Source: Mycolicibacterium iranicum (GTDB lineage Bacteria; Actinomycetota; Actinomycetes; Mycobacteriales; Mycobacteriaceae). From it: a stretch of 64,000 nt of DNA. The stretch covers positions 1-64,000 of the forward strand of contig NZ_LQPC01000054.1 of assembly GCF_002101705.1 (NCBI RefSeq). Direction: 5' to 3'. The translations under genes were made by a program, and so were the position numbers. Below, one piece after another: positions 36,895-44,826 of the stretch. The notes beneath the pieces are model-generated. The model was not told where the DNA came from and did not search any database. It was given only the letters and a program-made list of their open reading frames with translations. The first letter of the stretch is position 1, and each line of letters starts with the position of its first letter.

Positions 36895-37677
36895 TCAGGC
36901 ATCCTTGAGTGCCCGTACGGTCTCGAGCTCGGGGCGCCGCGGCGGACGGCCGGTGCCCACCGACTTGCCGCGCATGTGCATCCACAGGTACGGCATCATC
37001 ATGTTCTGGGTCCACAGCATCTGCGAGTACATCCGCGACCGGAACGACGGCAGCGCGGCCGCCGGATCGGCAACCGCCCAATCATGGTTGCTGCCGGGGA
37101 GCCCGAGCGCCTCGGCAGCCGCGGCGGCGAACAGCGCGTGTCCCTTCGGCGAGCCGTGCACCCGGTCGAGGGCCCACACGTCGGGCTGAGTCATCGACGG
37201 CGCCACGAACAGATCGACCAGTCGGAAGCCGTACTGTGCCGCGGCGGCCCGGATGCGCTCGTTGATCGTGAGAAGCCGCTTGGCGAGCACCCGTCCGATC
37301 GGAAGGATTCGGGCGAGGTCCGGGAACGTCGTCGTCACAACCGTCGCTCCCGATGAGGCGAGCCGCACATGCATCTCGTCGAGTTGTCCCAGCGCGCGGT
37401 CGAAGCCCCTACCGGGCCTCGTCATGTCGTTCATCCCGACGCACACGGTGATCAGGTCGGCCTGCATCGCGATCGCCCGCGGCAACTGCTCGTCGAGGAC
37501 ATCACGGATCTGTCGTCCGCGGATCGCGAGGTTGGCATAAAGCAGTCCGGGCCGGACATCGTCGAGCATTGCTGCGAGGCGGTCGGCGAAGCCGGCGAGA
37601 CCGGTCTCGTCGTCGCCGTCCCAGAGGCCCTCCGTCTGACTGTCGCCCAGCGCGACATACCGGGAATACCCCAACAC
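36895..37677 (-). CDS. SGNH/GDSL-type hydrolase
   Basis: 260 aa from GTG 37677. The four SGNH blocks are present: VALGDSQTEG (Ser), ANLAIRGRQ (Gly), CVGMNDMTR (Asn), and DRVHGSPKGH with the Asp-His pair. It is an intracellular esterase or lipase-like enzyme with no signal peptide. A TAGAGT hexamer at 37685-37690 (minus strand) sits about 7 bp before the start, so the transcript may be leaderless. Substrate unknown. Confidence 0.88.
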   Translation of the reverse strand: MLGYSRYVALGDSQTEGLWDGDDETGLAGFADRLAAMLDDVRPGLLYANLAIRGRQIRDVLDEQLPRAIAMQADLITVCVGMNDMTRPGRGFDRALGQLDEMHVRLASSGATVVTTTFPDLARILPIGRVLAKRLLTINERIRAAAAQYGFRLVDLFVAPSMTQPDVWALDRVHGSPKGHALFAAAAAEALGLPGSNHDWAVADPAAALPSFRSRMYSQMLWTQNMMMPYLWMHMRGKSVGTGRPPRRPELETVRALKDA

Positions 37678-37687
37678 AGAGGCGACT

Positions 37688-37765
37688 CTAGCGGCGCGCG
37701 GCGTCCATCACCTGCCGCAGGCCGACGGTGTCGGCCATCCGGCCGAACCGGGTCGGCTCCGCCAC
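37688..37765 (-). CDS. Possible 25-residue small ORF
   Basis: A GTG at 37765, 4 bp after the LmeA-like stop, opens a 25-codon frame reading AEPTRFGRMADTVGLRQVMDAARR before TAG. It fills the gap between two same-strand genes. It may be a coupled leader peptide, the tail of a decayed gene, or chance. I see no independent support for translation. Confidence 0.2.
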   Translation of the reverse strand: MAEPTRFGRMADTVGLRQVMDAARR

Positions 37766-37769
37766 CGGG

Positions 37770-38549
37770 TCACAGCAGCCTGCCGAGGTGAACGACAATG
37801 TCCTCCAACAGTTTCGGGGGCAGTTCGGTGCGCCACTCGGGCAGCCGTCCCGACACCTGCACCACCCCCGGGGCGAACGTGACGGCGGTGAGCTGCAGGT
37901 TGTGAGCCATTTCCGGCAGCCGTACCGGATAGCTCGGCGTCCTGGCAGGTAACCGCCATCCTCGGGTGCCGATGCCCAGGCGGCGGGCGGTCAGCCACAG
38001 CGTGGTGCCGTCGAGCCTGGCCTCGACCTCGACATGCCCGAGTCGGGGTCGGTTGGCCAGCCGAAGACGCGCGACGCCGTCGGGGCCCACCGCGGCGGTC
38101 AGCCGCGGTGCCGCAGCGCGGAACAGGGCGTCGAGCGCGGACGCGGGCAGGTCCAGTGTGACGTCGACCGGAGCCGCCACGAGTACCGGAGGTGCGCCCG
38201 GTTTCATGTGGACGTTGTGGGCCTTGACCGTCGCGGCATCGAATCTGCTTGTCCGCCAATGGATATCCGCAGCTTTCGCGGTGACATCGTTGAGTTGTCC
38301 GACGGCCAGTCCGCGGGTGTCGAGGCGGGAGTCGAACTCGGTGACGGTCATGGTCAGATCGCCGTCGTCGAGCCGTACGGTCATCCTGCGGCCGAGGACG
38401 AGCCTGCGCACGGTGACGAACAGCGTGCGGTAAGCGGCGGCGGCGCCACTGTTCACGGGCACCATCGCGGTCGCAAACCACAGCGAGGACAGCAGCTCGA
38501 CCGGACGTGACGGGTCGAACCGCCGAGGACGGGTCATGATGGCGTCCAT
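37770..38549 (-). CDS. LmeA-like (DUF2993) lipid-binding protein
   Basis: About 259 aa. It has the DUF2993 layout: an amphipathic N-terminal helix, then long beta stretches (MTVRLDDGDLTMTVTEFDS, ARLRLANRPRLGHVEVEARLDG, LQLTAVTFAPGVVQVSGRLP) ending DIVVHLGRLL. LmeA in mycobacteria is a periplasmic phospholipid-binding protein needed for lipomannan maturation. This copy has no clear signal peptide and may be a paralog with another task. Start ATG 38549 or ATG 38537; the second leaves a very short leader after the -10 box. Divergent from the Nudix gene by 15 bp. Confidence 0.7.
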   Translation of the reverse strand: MDAIMTRPRRFDPSRPVELLSSLWFATAMVPVNSGAAAAYRTLFVTVRRLVLGRRMTVRLDDGDLTMTVTEFDSRLDTRGLAVGQLNDVTAKAADIHWRTSRFDAATVKAHNVHMKPGAPPVLVAAPVDVTLDLPASALDALFRAAAPRLTAAVGPDGVARLRLANRPRLGHVEVEARLDGTTLWLTARRLGIGTRGWRLPARTPSYPVRLPEMAHNLQLTAVTFAPGVVQVSGRLPEWRTELPPKLLEDIVVHLGRLL

Positions 38550-38555
38550 ATTATC
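38549..38555. promoter_or_regulatory. Symmetric bidirectional -10 element
   Basis: The stretch TATTATC serves both strands. On the plus strand TATTAT (38549-38554) lies 10 bp before GTG 38565. On the minus strand GATAAT (38555-38550) lies 12 bp before ATG 38537. Both transcripts would be nearly leaderless. Such symmetric -10 boxes are a known cause of divergent transcription in bacteria. Confidence 0.5.
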
Positions 38556-38564
38556 GTCGGGGCC

Positions 38565-39056
38565 GTGCCCAAGCTCAGCGCCGGACTGCTGCTGTTCCGC
38601 GAAACCGGCGGAACCCTCGAAGTGCTCATCGGACACCCCGGCGGCCCGTTCTGGGCGCGTAAAGACAAAGGCGCGTGGTCGATTCCGAAAGGGGAGTACG
38701 TCGACGGCGAGGATCCCTGGGCGGTCGCACAGCGCGAATTCCTGGAGGAACTCGGAAAACAACCTCCCATGGGCGTCCGGATCGACCTGACGCCGCTGCG
38801 CCAGCCCGGCGGCAAGATCGTCACCGCGTACGCCGTGCGCGGCGACCTCGACCTCGAGGGCACCTTCAGCAACACCTTCACGCTGGAATGGCCGCGCGGG
38901 TCGGGAACGTTCAGGGAGTTCCCGGAGGTCGACCGGGTGGGATGGTTCGACGTCGCGGCGGCGCGGGAGAAGCTGCTGAAGGGCCAGCGCCCGCTGCTGG
39001 ATCAGCTCGAGGATGCACTCGGACGCGGCGGACCGGACGGGTCTCGATCGCATTGA
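38565..39056 (+). CDS. Nudix hydrolase
   Basis: 163 aa from GTG 38565. The Nudix box is complete: G at GEYVDGE, then the REFLEELG helix (GX5EX7REUXEEXGU), preceded by KGAWSIPKG. Nudix enzymes cleave nucleoside diphosphates linked to another group; this subgroup (SAGLLLFR start, PEVDRVGWF) is common in actinobacteria and may act on diadenosine or sugar nucleotides. Its last 146 bp lie opposite the 3' end of the SnoaL-like gene. Confidence 0.9.
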   Translation: MPKLSAGLLLFRETGGTLEVLIGHPGGPFWARKDKGAWSIPKGEYVDGEDPWAVAQREFLEELGKQPPMGVRIDLTPLRQPGGKIVTAYAVRGDLDLEGTFSNTFTLEWPRGSGTFREFPEVDRVGWFDVAAAREKLLKGQRPLLDQLEDALGRGGPDGSRSH

Positions 39057-39474
39057 TGGTCAGCGCGCGGCCGTGGAAGCGCCACCCGTGCGGTGTGCGC
39101 AGATACTCGTCGTCGTAGCGCAGGTGCCACACCAGATCCGCAGCCGCGCCATTTCCGTCCAGCGTCCAGTGGTGTGCGATACAGGTGATGCGTCCCAGCG
39201 CGTAACCGCGGTCGTCGCCGGGCGCATAAACCTCACCGACGATCGCGTGCTCGGTGCGGGCGACCCCCGCCAACGCTGCCAGCGCGGTCCGCACGCCGGT
39301 TCGGCCGTGATGCGTGCGCACCGGGTCCAGGGATCGCGGCGGATCGGGGGTCCGCAATTCTGCTGTCGCGGTGAACAATTCTCCTACATCGTCGAACCTT
39401 CGGTCGTCGACGGCGGAGGCGTAAAGATGGACCAGGTCGGAGACTGCGAGCCGGTCGGCGACGTCCAGCGTCAC
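38911..39474 (-). CDS. SnoaL-like protein downstream of the kinase
   Basis: 187 aa from GTG 39474, which overlaps the kinase stop as GTGA. Residues 1-135 have the SnoaL_4/NTF2-like pattern (LVHLYASAVDDRRFDDVGELF, HAIVGEVYAPGDDRGYALGRI, WRFHGRALTI). The last ~50 residues are Arg/Pro-rich and lie opposite the Nudix coding sequence, so the open frame may simply run past the natural end of the fold. It probably binds a small hydrophobic ligand. It is the last gene of the diiron-reductase-kinase operon. Confidence 0.7.
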   Translation of the reverse strand: MTLDVADRLAVSDLVHLYASAVDDRRFDDVGELFTATAELRTPDPPRSLDPVRTHHGRTGVRTALAALAGVARTEHAIVGEVYAPGDDRGYALGRITCIAHHWTLDGNGAAADLVWHLRYDDEYLRTPHGWRFHGRALTINAIETRPVRRVRVHPRADPAAGAGPSAASPAPPRRRTIPPGRPPGTP

Positions 39475-40919
39475 GGCAGCGGTGGCCCGCCGTTGCTTCT
39501 GCGGATGTCTTCGCGGCACTCTCTGCGGGTCTGGCCGGTCTGCGCCATGCAGGTCAGCACCGGGAACGCCTCTTCGGCAGACACGGGCGGTTCTGTCGGA
39601 TCGGGCGGCGGTGTCGACGTGGGGCTGGGAACCTCGCCCTGGGTCAGCGACCAGATGGTGGTGCCCGAGCCCGGGACGGATGCGCAGTAGGCCGTCGCGC
39701 CAGTCTCCGTCGTCGCGGTGGCGTCCAGCGGGGTGCAGTTCGCGCCGATGACGGCGGCGGCCGGGGCCGCCGCCGACGTCACGGTGTCGGTCACGGTCGC
39801 CTCGGTGGTCGTCGTGTCAGTGACGGCCGGGACCGGCGGCGGCGCCACGCTGGAGGCGGCGGTGGTGGGCGTCGTCGTGGGTGGGCGCGCCGACGGCTGT
39901 TGCTCGCTGTCGGCGCGCAGGAACTCCATCGCCGCCACGCCGATCGCCACGACGAGTAGCACCGCGAGCACGGCCGGTGCCAGGACCGCGGGCCGCAACC
40001 ACGCCGGCCTGGCCCGATCGGCCGGCTCTGGTGCGGGGCATTGCGCCAACCGGGTGACATCGGAAACGTCTTGTCCGGCAACGGTGAGGCGGTGGCTGAG
40101 CGCGTGCGCGAAATCCGTGCACCGCTCGAAGCGATCGGCGGGATCCTTCGCGAGCGCCTTGGCGAGGACCGGGTCCGCGCCGGACAGGTCGGGGCGGTGT
40201 CCGGCGACGGTGGGCGGCTCCGCCGAGAGGTGCGCACTGATCACGACGGCCGGATTCGAATGGGCGAACGGGGGTTTACCGGTCAACAGGTGGAACGCCG
40301 TCGCCGCCAGTGCGTACTGATCGGCGCGACCGTCGAGGTCGCGGGCCATCAGCTGCTCCGGTGCCGCGTACGACACCGTCCCGACCGTCATATTCGTGGC
40401 GGTCAAACCGCTGATGTCGTCTTCCCAGCGGGCAATGCCGAAGTCCGCCAACAGTATTCGCTGATCTTTAGAACCGGGGCGGGCCAGCAGGATATTGGCG
40501 GGTTTGACGTCGCGGTGAAGTAGATGGCGTTCATGGGCGTAGTCGAGCGCTTCGGCGACCGCGGTGACGATGTCGGCGACCTGCTGTGCGGGCATGCCGT
40601 CGCCGTGGCCTGCGGCGAGCAGATGCGCTGCATCAGTGCCCTCGACATAATCCATCGAGATCCAGATCTGACCGTCGTATTCGCCGCGGTCATGCACTCC
40701 GACGATGTGGGGATGCCACAGCGTTGCGGCGATGTCGGCTTCCCGATTGAAGCGCTGCCGATACTCGGAGTCCGCAGACACCGTGGCGGGCAGGATCTTC
40801 AGCGCATCCTGGCGGGGGAGTCTCGGGTGCTGCGCGAGATAGACCTCGCCCATGCCGCCGGCTCCGAGCAGGCGAACGATCGTGTACCCCGCGAACGTGT
40901 CGCCAGCGGCCAACGGCAT
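39471..40919 (-). CDS. Transmembrane Ser/Thr protein kinase (Pkn type)
   Basis: 482 aa. The kinase domain spans 10-275 with G-loop LLGAGGMGEVYLA, catalytic lysine K41 (ALKIL), HRD at 135-137 (LLHRDVKPAN), DFG at 159-161 and APE at 186-188, so it should be active. One membrane helix lies at 309-333. The extracellular part begins with a Thr/Pro-rich stalk and ends in a small domain with cysteine pairs (ANCTPL, AYCASV; LTCMAQ, RECRED). It resembles PknF/PknI-like mycobacterial kinases. It follows the reductase gene by 31 bp and overlaps the SnoaL-like gene, so it may regulate its operon partners. Confidence 0.92.
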   Translation of the reverse strand: MPLAAGDTFAGYTIVRLLGAGGMGEVYLAQHPRLPRQDALKILPATVSADSEYRQRFNREADIAATLWHPHIVGVHDRGEYDGQIWISMDYVEGTDAAHLLAAGHGDGMPAQQVADIVTAVAEALDYAHERHLLHRDVKPANILLARPGSKDQRILLADFGIARWEDDISGLTATNMTVGTVSYAAPEQLMARDLDGRADQYALAATAFHLLTGKPPFAHSNPAVVISAHLSAEPPTVAGHRPDLSGADPVLAKALAKDPADRFERCTDFAHALSHRLTVAGQDVSDVTRLAQCPAPEPADRARPAWLRPAVLAPAVLAVLLVVAIGVAAMEFLRADSEQQPSARPPTTTPTTAASSVAPPPVPAVTDTTTTEATVTDTVTSAAAPAAAVIGANCTPLDATATTETGATAYCASVPGSGTTIWSLTQGEVPSPTSTPPPDPTEPPVSAEEAFPVLTCMAQTGQTRRECREDIRRSNGGPPLP

Positions 40920-40950
40920 TGCCGAATACTACAGACGGGGCGCCAGGGTC

Positions 40951-42060
40951 TCAGAGATCCAACGTCAGGCCCGAACCTTCTGCGGCGCGGGACACGCAGG
41001 TCAGCATCATCCCGGCAGCCCGCTCCGGATCGGTCAGCAATGTGTCGCGGTGATCGACGGACCCCGCGAGCACCCGGATCCGGCAGGTCCCGCAGAAGCC
41101 TTGCTGGCAGGAGTACGGCGCGGTGACGCCGGCCCGGCGAAGCGCAGCGAGCAGAGTCTCCTCGGCGAGCACCTCGACCGTTTCGCCGCTGGAGGCCGCC
41201 GTGACCCGGAACGGTCTGCCGTCGACAACCGGGGGCGCCGCAAAGCGTTCGAAATGGAGTTCGACGTCGTCGCGTCCGACCAGGGCGGACCTGATGGCGG
41301 TGAGCATCGGGGCGGGCCCGCACGCATACACCGCGGTACCCGAGGGGCAGTCGCCGAGCAGTTCGACGGCCGACGGCAACCCGCTGCGGTCGTCGGTGCG
41401 GACCTCGACGGCCGCGCCGTAGCCCACGACCTCGTCGACGAACGGCAGGCTGTCGAGGGAACGGCCGGTGTAGACCATCGACCAGTCGATGGCCAGGCGG
41501 CGGGCCGCAGCGAGCATCGGCAGGATCGGCGTGATGCCGATACCGCCTGCGATGAAACGGAATCGGCGGGCGGGGGACCCGTAGCCGGGCACGGTGAGGG
41601 GGAACGCGTTGCGCGGACCGTGCGTGTGCACGGTCGACCCCACCGGCAGGGCGTCGTGCACCTCCACCGATCCGCCGCCGCCGTCGGGGATGCGCCGTAC
41701 CGCGATCCGGTATTCAGATGCGGCAGCGGGGTCACCGCACAGCGAGTACTGGCGCACCGCGCCGCTGGGCAGGTGCACGTCGAGGTGGGCGCCGGGATAC
41801 CACGGCGGCAGAGGGGTTCCGTCGCCGGAGGTGAGCGTCAGCTCGACGACGTCCTGGTCTCGTGCCACGGTGCGCCGCGCGGCGACCGTCAGGCCGAAGG
41901 TGTCCGGTGCAGTCTCGGGCGGCCGGATGCGCCGCACCGCCGCCGACAGGGCGAAGAGCCCCGAGATCGCCGAATCGGCCAGGCTCAGCGTCGGGTCGTG
42001 CCGCATCCTTCCCGACGCGCTCGGCGGGACCCGGCGGTGGCGCTCGAAGAGTCTCATCAC
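40951..42060 (-). CDS. Phthalate-dioxygenase-reductase-like FMN/[2Fe-2S] oxidoreductase
   Basis: 369 aa. Order of domains: a short N-terminal extension, an FMN-binding barrel (VRQYSLCGDPA), an NAD-binding domain (FIAGGIGITPILPML, VYACGPAPML), and a C-terminal plant-type ferredoxin with SCQQGFCGTCRIRV and a distal cysteine (MLTCVSRA). It passes electrons from NAD(P)H to an oxygenase. The start is GTG 42060 or ATG 42057, overlapping the upstream diiron-protein stop. That protein is the natural electron acceptor, an inference from the overlap. Confidence 0.92.
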   Translation of the reverse strand: MMRLFERHRRVPPSASGRMRHDPTLSLADSAISGLFALSAAVRRIRPPETAPDTFGLTVAARRTVARDQDVVELTLTSGDGTPLPPWYPGAHLDVHLPSGAVRQYSLCGDPAAASEYRIAVRRIPDGGGGSVEVHDALPVGSTVHTHGPRNAFPLTVPGYGSPARRFRFIAGGIGITPILPMLAAARRLAIDWSMVYTGRSLDSLPFVDEVVGYGAAVEVRTDDRSGLPSAVELLGDCPSGTAVYACGPAPMLTAIRSALVGRDDVELHFERFAAPPVVDGRPFRVTAASSGETVEVLAEETLLAALRRAGVTAPYSCQQGFCGTCRIRVLAGSVDHRDTLLTDPERAAGMMLTCVSRAAEGSGLTLDL

Positions 42061-42959
42061 AGGTGTGCGGCGCGCGCCGCCGGTGAGGTGGCCAGATAGG
42101 CCACCGCCTGGGCGGTGGAACCCAGCTGCTCCGGCGAATAGCCGGGACGGAAATAGCCGAGCGTGCTGGAGCCGAAAAGGTTGCGGTACAAGGGGAGTAG
42201 GCCCAGTTTGGAGTCACGCATGCGCATCTTGTTGAATGTCCACCAGGTGGCATCCACCGTGGGGTCGTGCTTCACCAGATACCAGGCCGCCCGCTGGAAG
42301 AAGACGAACAGCATCGTCGCCGACATCGCCATCGCGCGGATCCTCGCGAAGTAGCTGTCGTGAAAGTAGACGGCGACGTCGTGGGCGACGCTGCGGTGTT
42401 CGACCTCTTCGCTGCCGTGCCAACGGAACATGTCCACCAGCGTCGGGTCGGCGCCGTGGTCGTCCCAGGAGCAATTCAGCGCGAAATCGCCCATGACAGC
42501 GGTGTAATGCTCGATCGCGGCGATCAGCCAGAGCCGGTCGCACAGGTGATTCATCCGGCGGGCTTCGTCGACGGCACCGTCCAGCGGAGCGAGTACCCCG
42601 CTGAACAGATGTTCGATCTGGTCGAGGATCGGCGTCGGGTCCACGCCGTGATGGACCATGAACTCGTGCAGGACCTGATCGTGCACGTCGGCGTGGGTGG
42701 CTTCCTGGCCGATGAACCCCCGGATGTCGTCTGCCAGCTTGGGGTCTTTGACCATCGGAAGTGCCTCGTTGAACGTCTCTACGAACCAGCGCTCACCTGC
42801 GGGCAGCACGATGTTGAGCACGCTGACGACGTGCGAGGCCACCGGATGGCCGGGGATCCAGTGCAGCGGCACATCGGCGACGTCGAAGTGCACCTTGCGG
42901 GCCTGGATCTGGACGGGACCGGGATCGATCTCCGCGGCGAAACGGCGCGGTCGCAACAT
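42057..42959 (-). CDS. PF10118-type ferritin-like diiron protein (metal-dependent hydrolase family)
   Basis: 300 aa, annotated in databases as predicted metal-dependent hydrolase. It has a four-helix pattern of metal ligands: E61 (VETFNEALP), E86/H89 in GQEATHAD, E150 (AIEHYTA), and E185/H188 in GSEEVEHRS. Two ExxH motifs plus two glutamates fit a carboxylate-bridged diiron site. With a co-translated ferredoxin reductase it may be an oxygenase or desaturase rather than a hydrolase; this is my inference. First gene of a four-gene operon. Confidence 0.8.
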   Translation of the reverse strand: MLRPRRFAAEIDPGPVQIQARKVHFDVADVPLHWIPGHPVASHVVSVLNIVLPAGERWFVETFNEALPMVKDPKLADDIRGFIGQEATHADVHDQVLHEFMVHHGVDPTPILDQIEHLFSGVLAPLDGAVDEARRMNHLCDRLWLIAAIEHYTAVMGDFALNCSWDDHGADPTLVDMFRWHGSEEVEHRSVAHDVAVYFHDSYFARIRAMAMSATMLFVFFQRAAWYLVKHDPTVDATWWTFNKMRMRDSKLGLLPLYRNLFGSSTLGYFRPGYSPEQLGSTAQAVAYLATSPAARAAHL

Positions 42960-43051
42960 TGCGGCTCCTGTTCGTCGGTGAACTCAGCAGAGTTTACGAC
43001 GAAGCAGCCCCGTTAGTGGGAACGCGGGTACCGGTTAGATGACTGCGGACC

Positions 43052-43543
43052 TCAGGGCTGCGGCGACGTGTTGGCGATGATCGGCGCGCCGCCACCCTGC
43101 GGGACGTTCTGCACGATGCCGGGAGCGGGCGGCGCCATCCCGGCGCCGGGAGCGCCCGCGATCGGGACCAGCGGAGTCGGGGTGACGGTGGTGACGCCAT
43201 TGGCTCCGACGGTCGGTCCACCGGTCGGACCCATGGCTTTGATCTGGTCTGCTGCGGCCTGCGTGCAGTCGAGCATGAGCAGCATGCGGCCGCCGCTGGT
43301 GACTTTCTGCGAACCGACCAGGCAGGACGACTGGGGCAGCACACTGCCGGTGGATCCGCCGAAGTAGGCCTTGACGCCCTGGCTTTTCAGGATCGCCAGC
43401 GCGCGCCCGTATTGCTCGCCGATGACGTTGGAGGGATGAGCCGCTGCACCCGGCTGTGGTTGCGACATCGCCACACCGGTGCCGACCAGCGCGGCTGTTC
43501 CGGCGGCGAGCAATCCGCCGCTGAGCGCAACGAACTTGTTCAC
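43052..43543 (-). CDS. Exported small protein with Pro/Gly-rich tail
   Basis: 163 aa from GTG 43543, preceded by GAGGGA. A signal peptide or anchor (FVALSGGLLAAGTAALVGTGVA) is followed by a conserved ~85-residue domain (NVIGEQYGRALAILKSQGVKAYFGG; SCLVGSQKV; LMLDCTQAAADQI) with two cysteines, then a Pro/Gly-rich tail. This domain resembles small mycobacterial secreted proteins of unknown role. A longer frame from 43579 would disrupt the signal peptide. Confidence 0.65.
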   Translation of the reverse strand: MNKFVALSGGLLAAGTAALVGTGVAMSQPQPGAAAHPSNVIGEQYGRALAILKSQGVKAYFGGSTGSVLPQSSCLVGSQKVTSGGRMLLMLDCTQAAADQIKAMGPTGGPTVGANGVTTVTPTPLVPIAGAPGAGMAPPAPGIVQNVPQGGGAPIIANTSPQP

Positions 43544-43688
43544 GACAACTCCCTCGGGTTCGGTATGCGGTGCGAACATATCGCAGCAGTGACGAATGTG
43601 AAACCGCTGCAGCGGGCGTCGGTGTTACACGCCAGCCGCGTTCGCGCTGTCAGGGTGCCCACATGTTGACCTGACTCTGATGCCGAGA

Positions 43689-43745
43689 AGGTATCAACCT
43701 ATGCCGAAAACGGCTTGGACAGGTATCGACCGATCTGCCTAGCTT
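43689..43745 (+). promoter_or_regulatory. Predicted tctCBA promoter with paired direct repeats
   Basis: AGGTATCAACC (43689-43699) and AGGTATCGACC (43721-43731) repeat with 32-bp spacing, three helical turns. The second copy lies between a possible -35 TTGGAC (43715-43720) and -10 TAGCTT (43740-43745). A regulator bound there would block polymerase. The motif differs from the TTGT-N3-ACAA operator near the dehydratase gene. Confidence 0.4.
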
Positions 43746-43812
43746 ATGACGTGACGCCCACCACACCTGTGCGTGCCGCGGATGTGGACCACACGGAACA
43801 AGGAGTGACCCC

Positions 43813-44823
43813 ATGAACCTGGCCCTGCCCACCTCTCTCAAAGGCGGCTTCGCCGTGCTGGCAGCCGTCGGCCTGGCGGTGACCGGTTGCAGCGGAGTGC
43901 AGAGCTCCACCGGCGGCGAGTCGGGCGGCGACTACCCGTCGGGGACGGTCGAGATGTACGTCGGCGCATCGGCGGGTGGATCCAGCGACCTGATCAGCCG
44001 CGCGGTTTCGAAAGGACTGTCCGACAATCTCGGCGCCTCCTTCCCGGTCATCAACCGCGAAGGAGCCAACGGCGCACTCGCCGCAGCCGAAGTCGCCAAT
44101 GCCACACCGGACGGCTCCAAGATCGCGATCCAGAATGCGTCGCTGTTCACGATCACCCCACTGGCCGTCGCCGAGAACGAGGTCACCAACCTCGACAGCT
44201 TCGACGTCGTGCAGGGCGTATCCCGCGACGACTACGTCCTTGTCACCAATCCGGCCAGCGGATACCGCACGCTGGAGGACATCAAGCGCGCCACCCGCGT
44301 GGTCCGATACGGGACCACCGGGGTCGGGACCGGCGCCCAGCTCTCGGCCGCACTGCTGTTCAAGACCAGCAATGTCAACGCCCAGGCCGTCCCGTTCGAC
44401 GGCGGCGCACCGGCGCTGGCCGCAGTTCTCGGAAATCAGGTCGACGTCGCGAGCATCCAGGTCGGTGAGGCCATTGAGAACATCCAGTCCGGCAAGCTCA
44501 CCGCACTGGCGGTATTCGGGCCCGACCGCATCGCCTACCTGCCGGATGTGCCGACGGCCAAGGAACAGGGTCTCGACGTCGAGGTCACGCAGTACCGCTT
44601 CATGACCGTGCCCAAGGGCACCCCGCAGGAGGTGCGCGACCGGCTCGTGGAAGGGATGAAAGCCACCTTCGCCACCGAGGAGTACAAAGCCTTCAACGAG
44701 CAGAACAGCCTCACCCCGATGGAGATCCCCGGCGACGAGGTCGTCGCGGCGCTCGAAGAGGACCGGCAGCGCTACGCCGACCTGGTCCAGCAATACGGCA
44801 TCAACCTGCGCAACGAGGCCTGA
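43813..44823 (+). CDS. tctC: Tripartite tricarboxylate transporter substrate-binding protein
   Basis: 336 aa. A lipoprotein signal ends AVTGC (C26), so the protein is tethered outside. The mature part is the Bug/TctC fold: VEMYVGASAGGSSDLISRAV, VINREGANGALAAAEVA, TTGVGTGAQLSAALL, YLPDVPTAKEQGLDVE. It captures a carboxylate and hands it to TctAB. Neighbouring dehydratase and regulator genes point to a sugar diacid such as galactarate or talarate rather than citrate. Confidence 0.92.
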   Translation: MNLALPTSLKGGFAVLAAVGLAVTGCSGVQSSTGGESGGDYPSGTVEMYVGASAGGSSDLISRAVSKGLSDNLGASFPVINREGANGALAAAEVANATPDGSKIAIQNASLFTITPLAVAENEVTNLDSFDVVQGVSRDDYVLVTNPASGYRTLEDIKRATRVVRYGTTGVGTGAQLSAALLFKTSNVNAQAVPFDGGAPALAAVLGNQVDVASIQVGEAIENIQSGKLTALAVFGPDRIAYLPDVPTAKEQGLDVEVTQYRFMTVPKGTPQEVRDRLVEGMKATFATEEYKAFNEQNSLTPMEIPGDEVVAALEEDRQRYADLVQQYGINLRNEA

Positions 44824-44826
44824 GCC

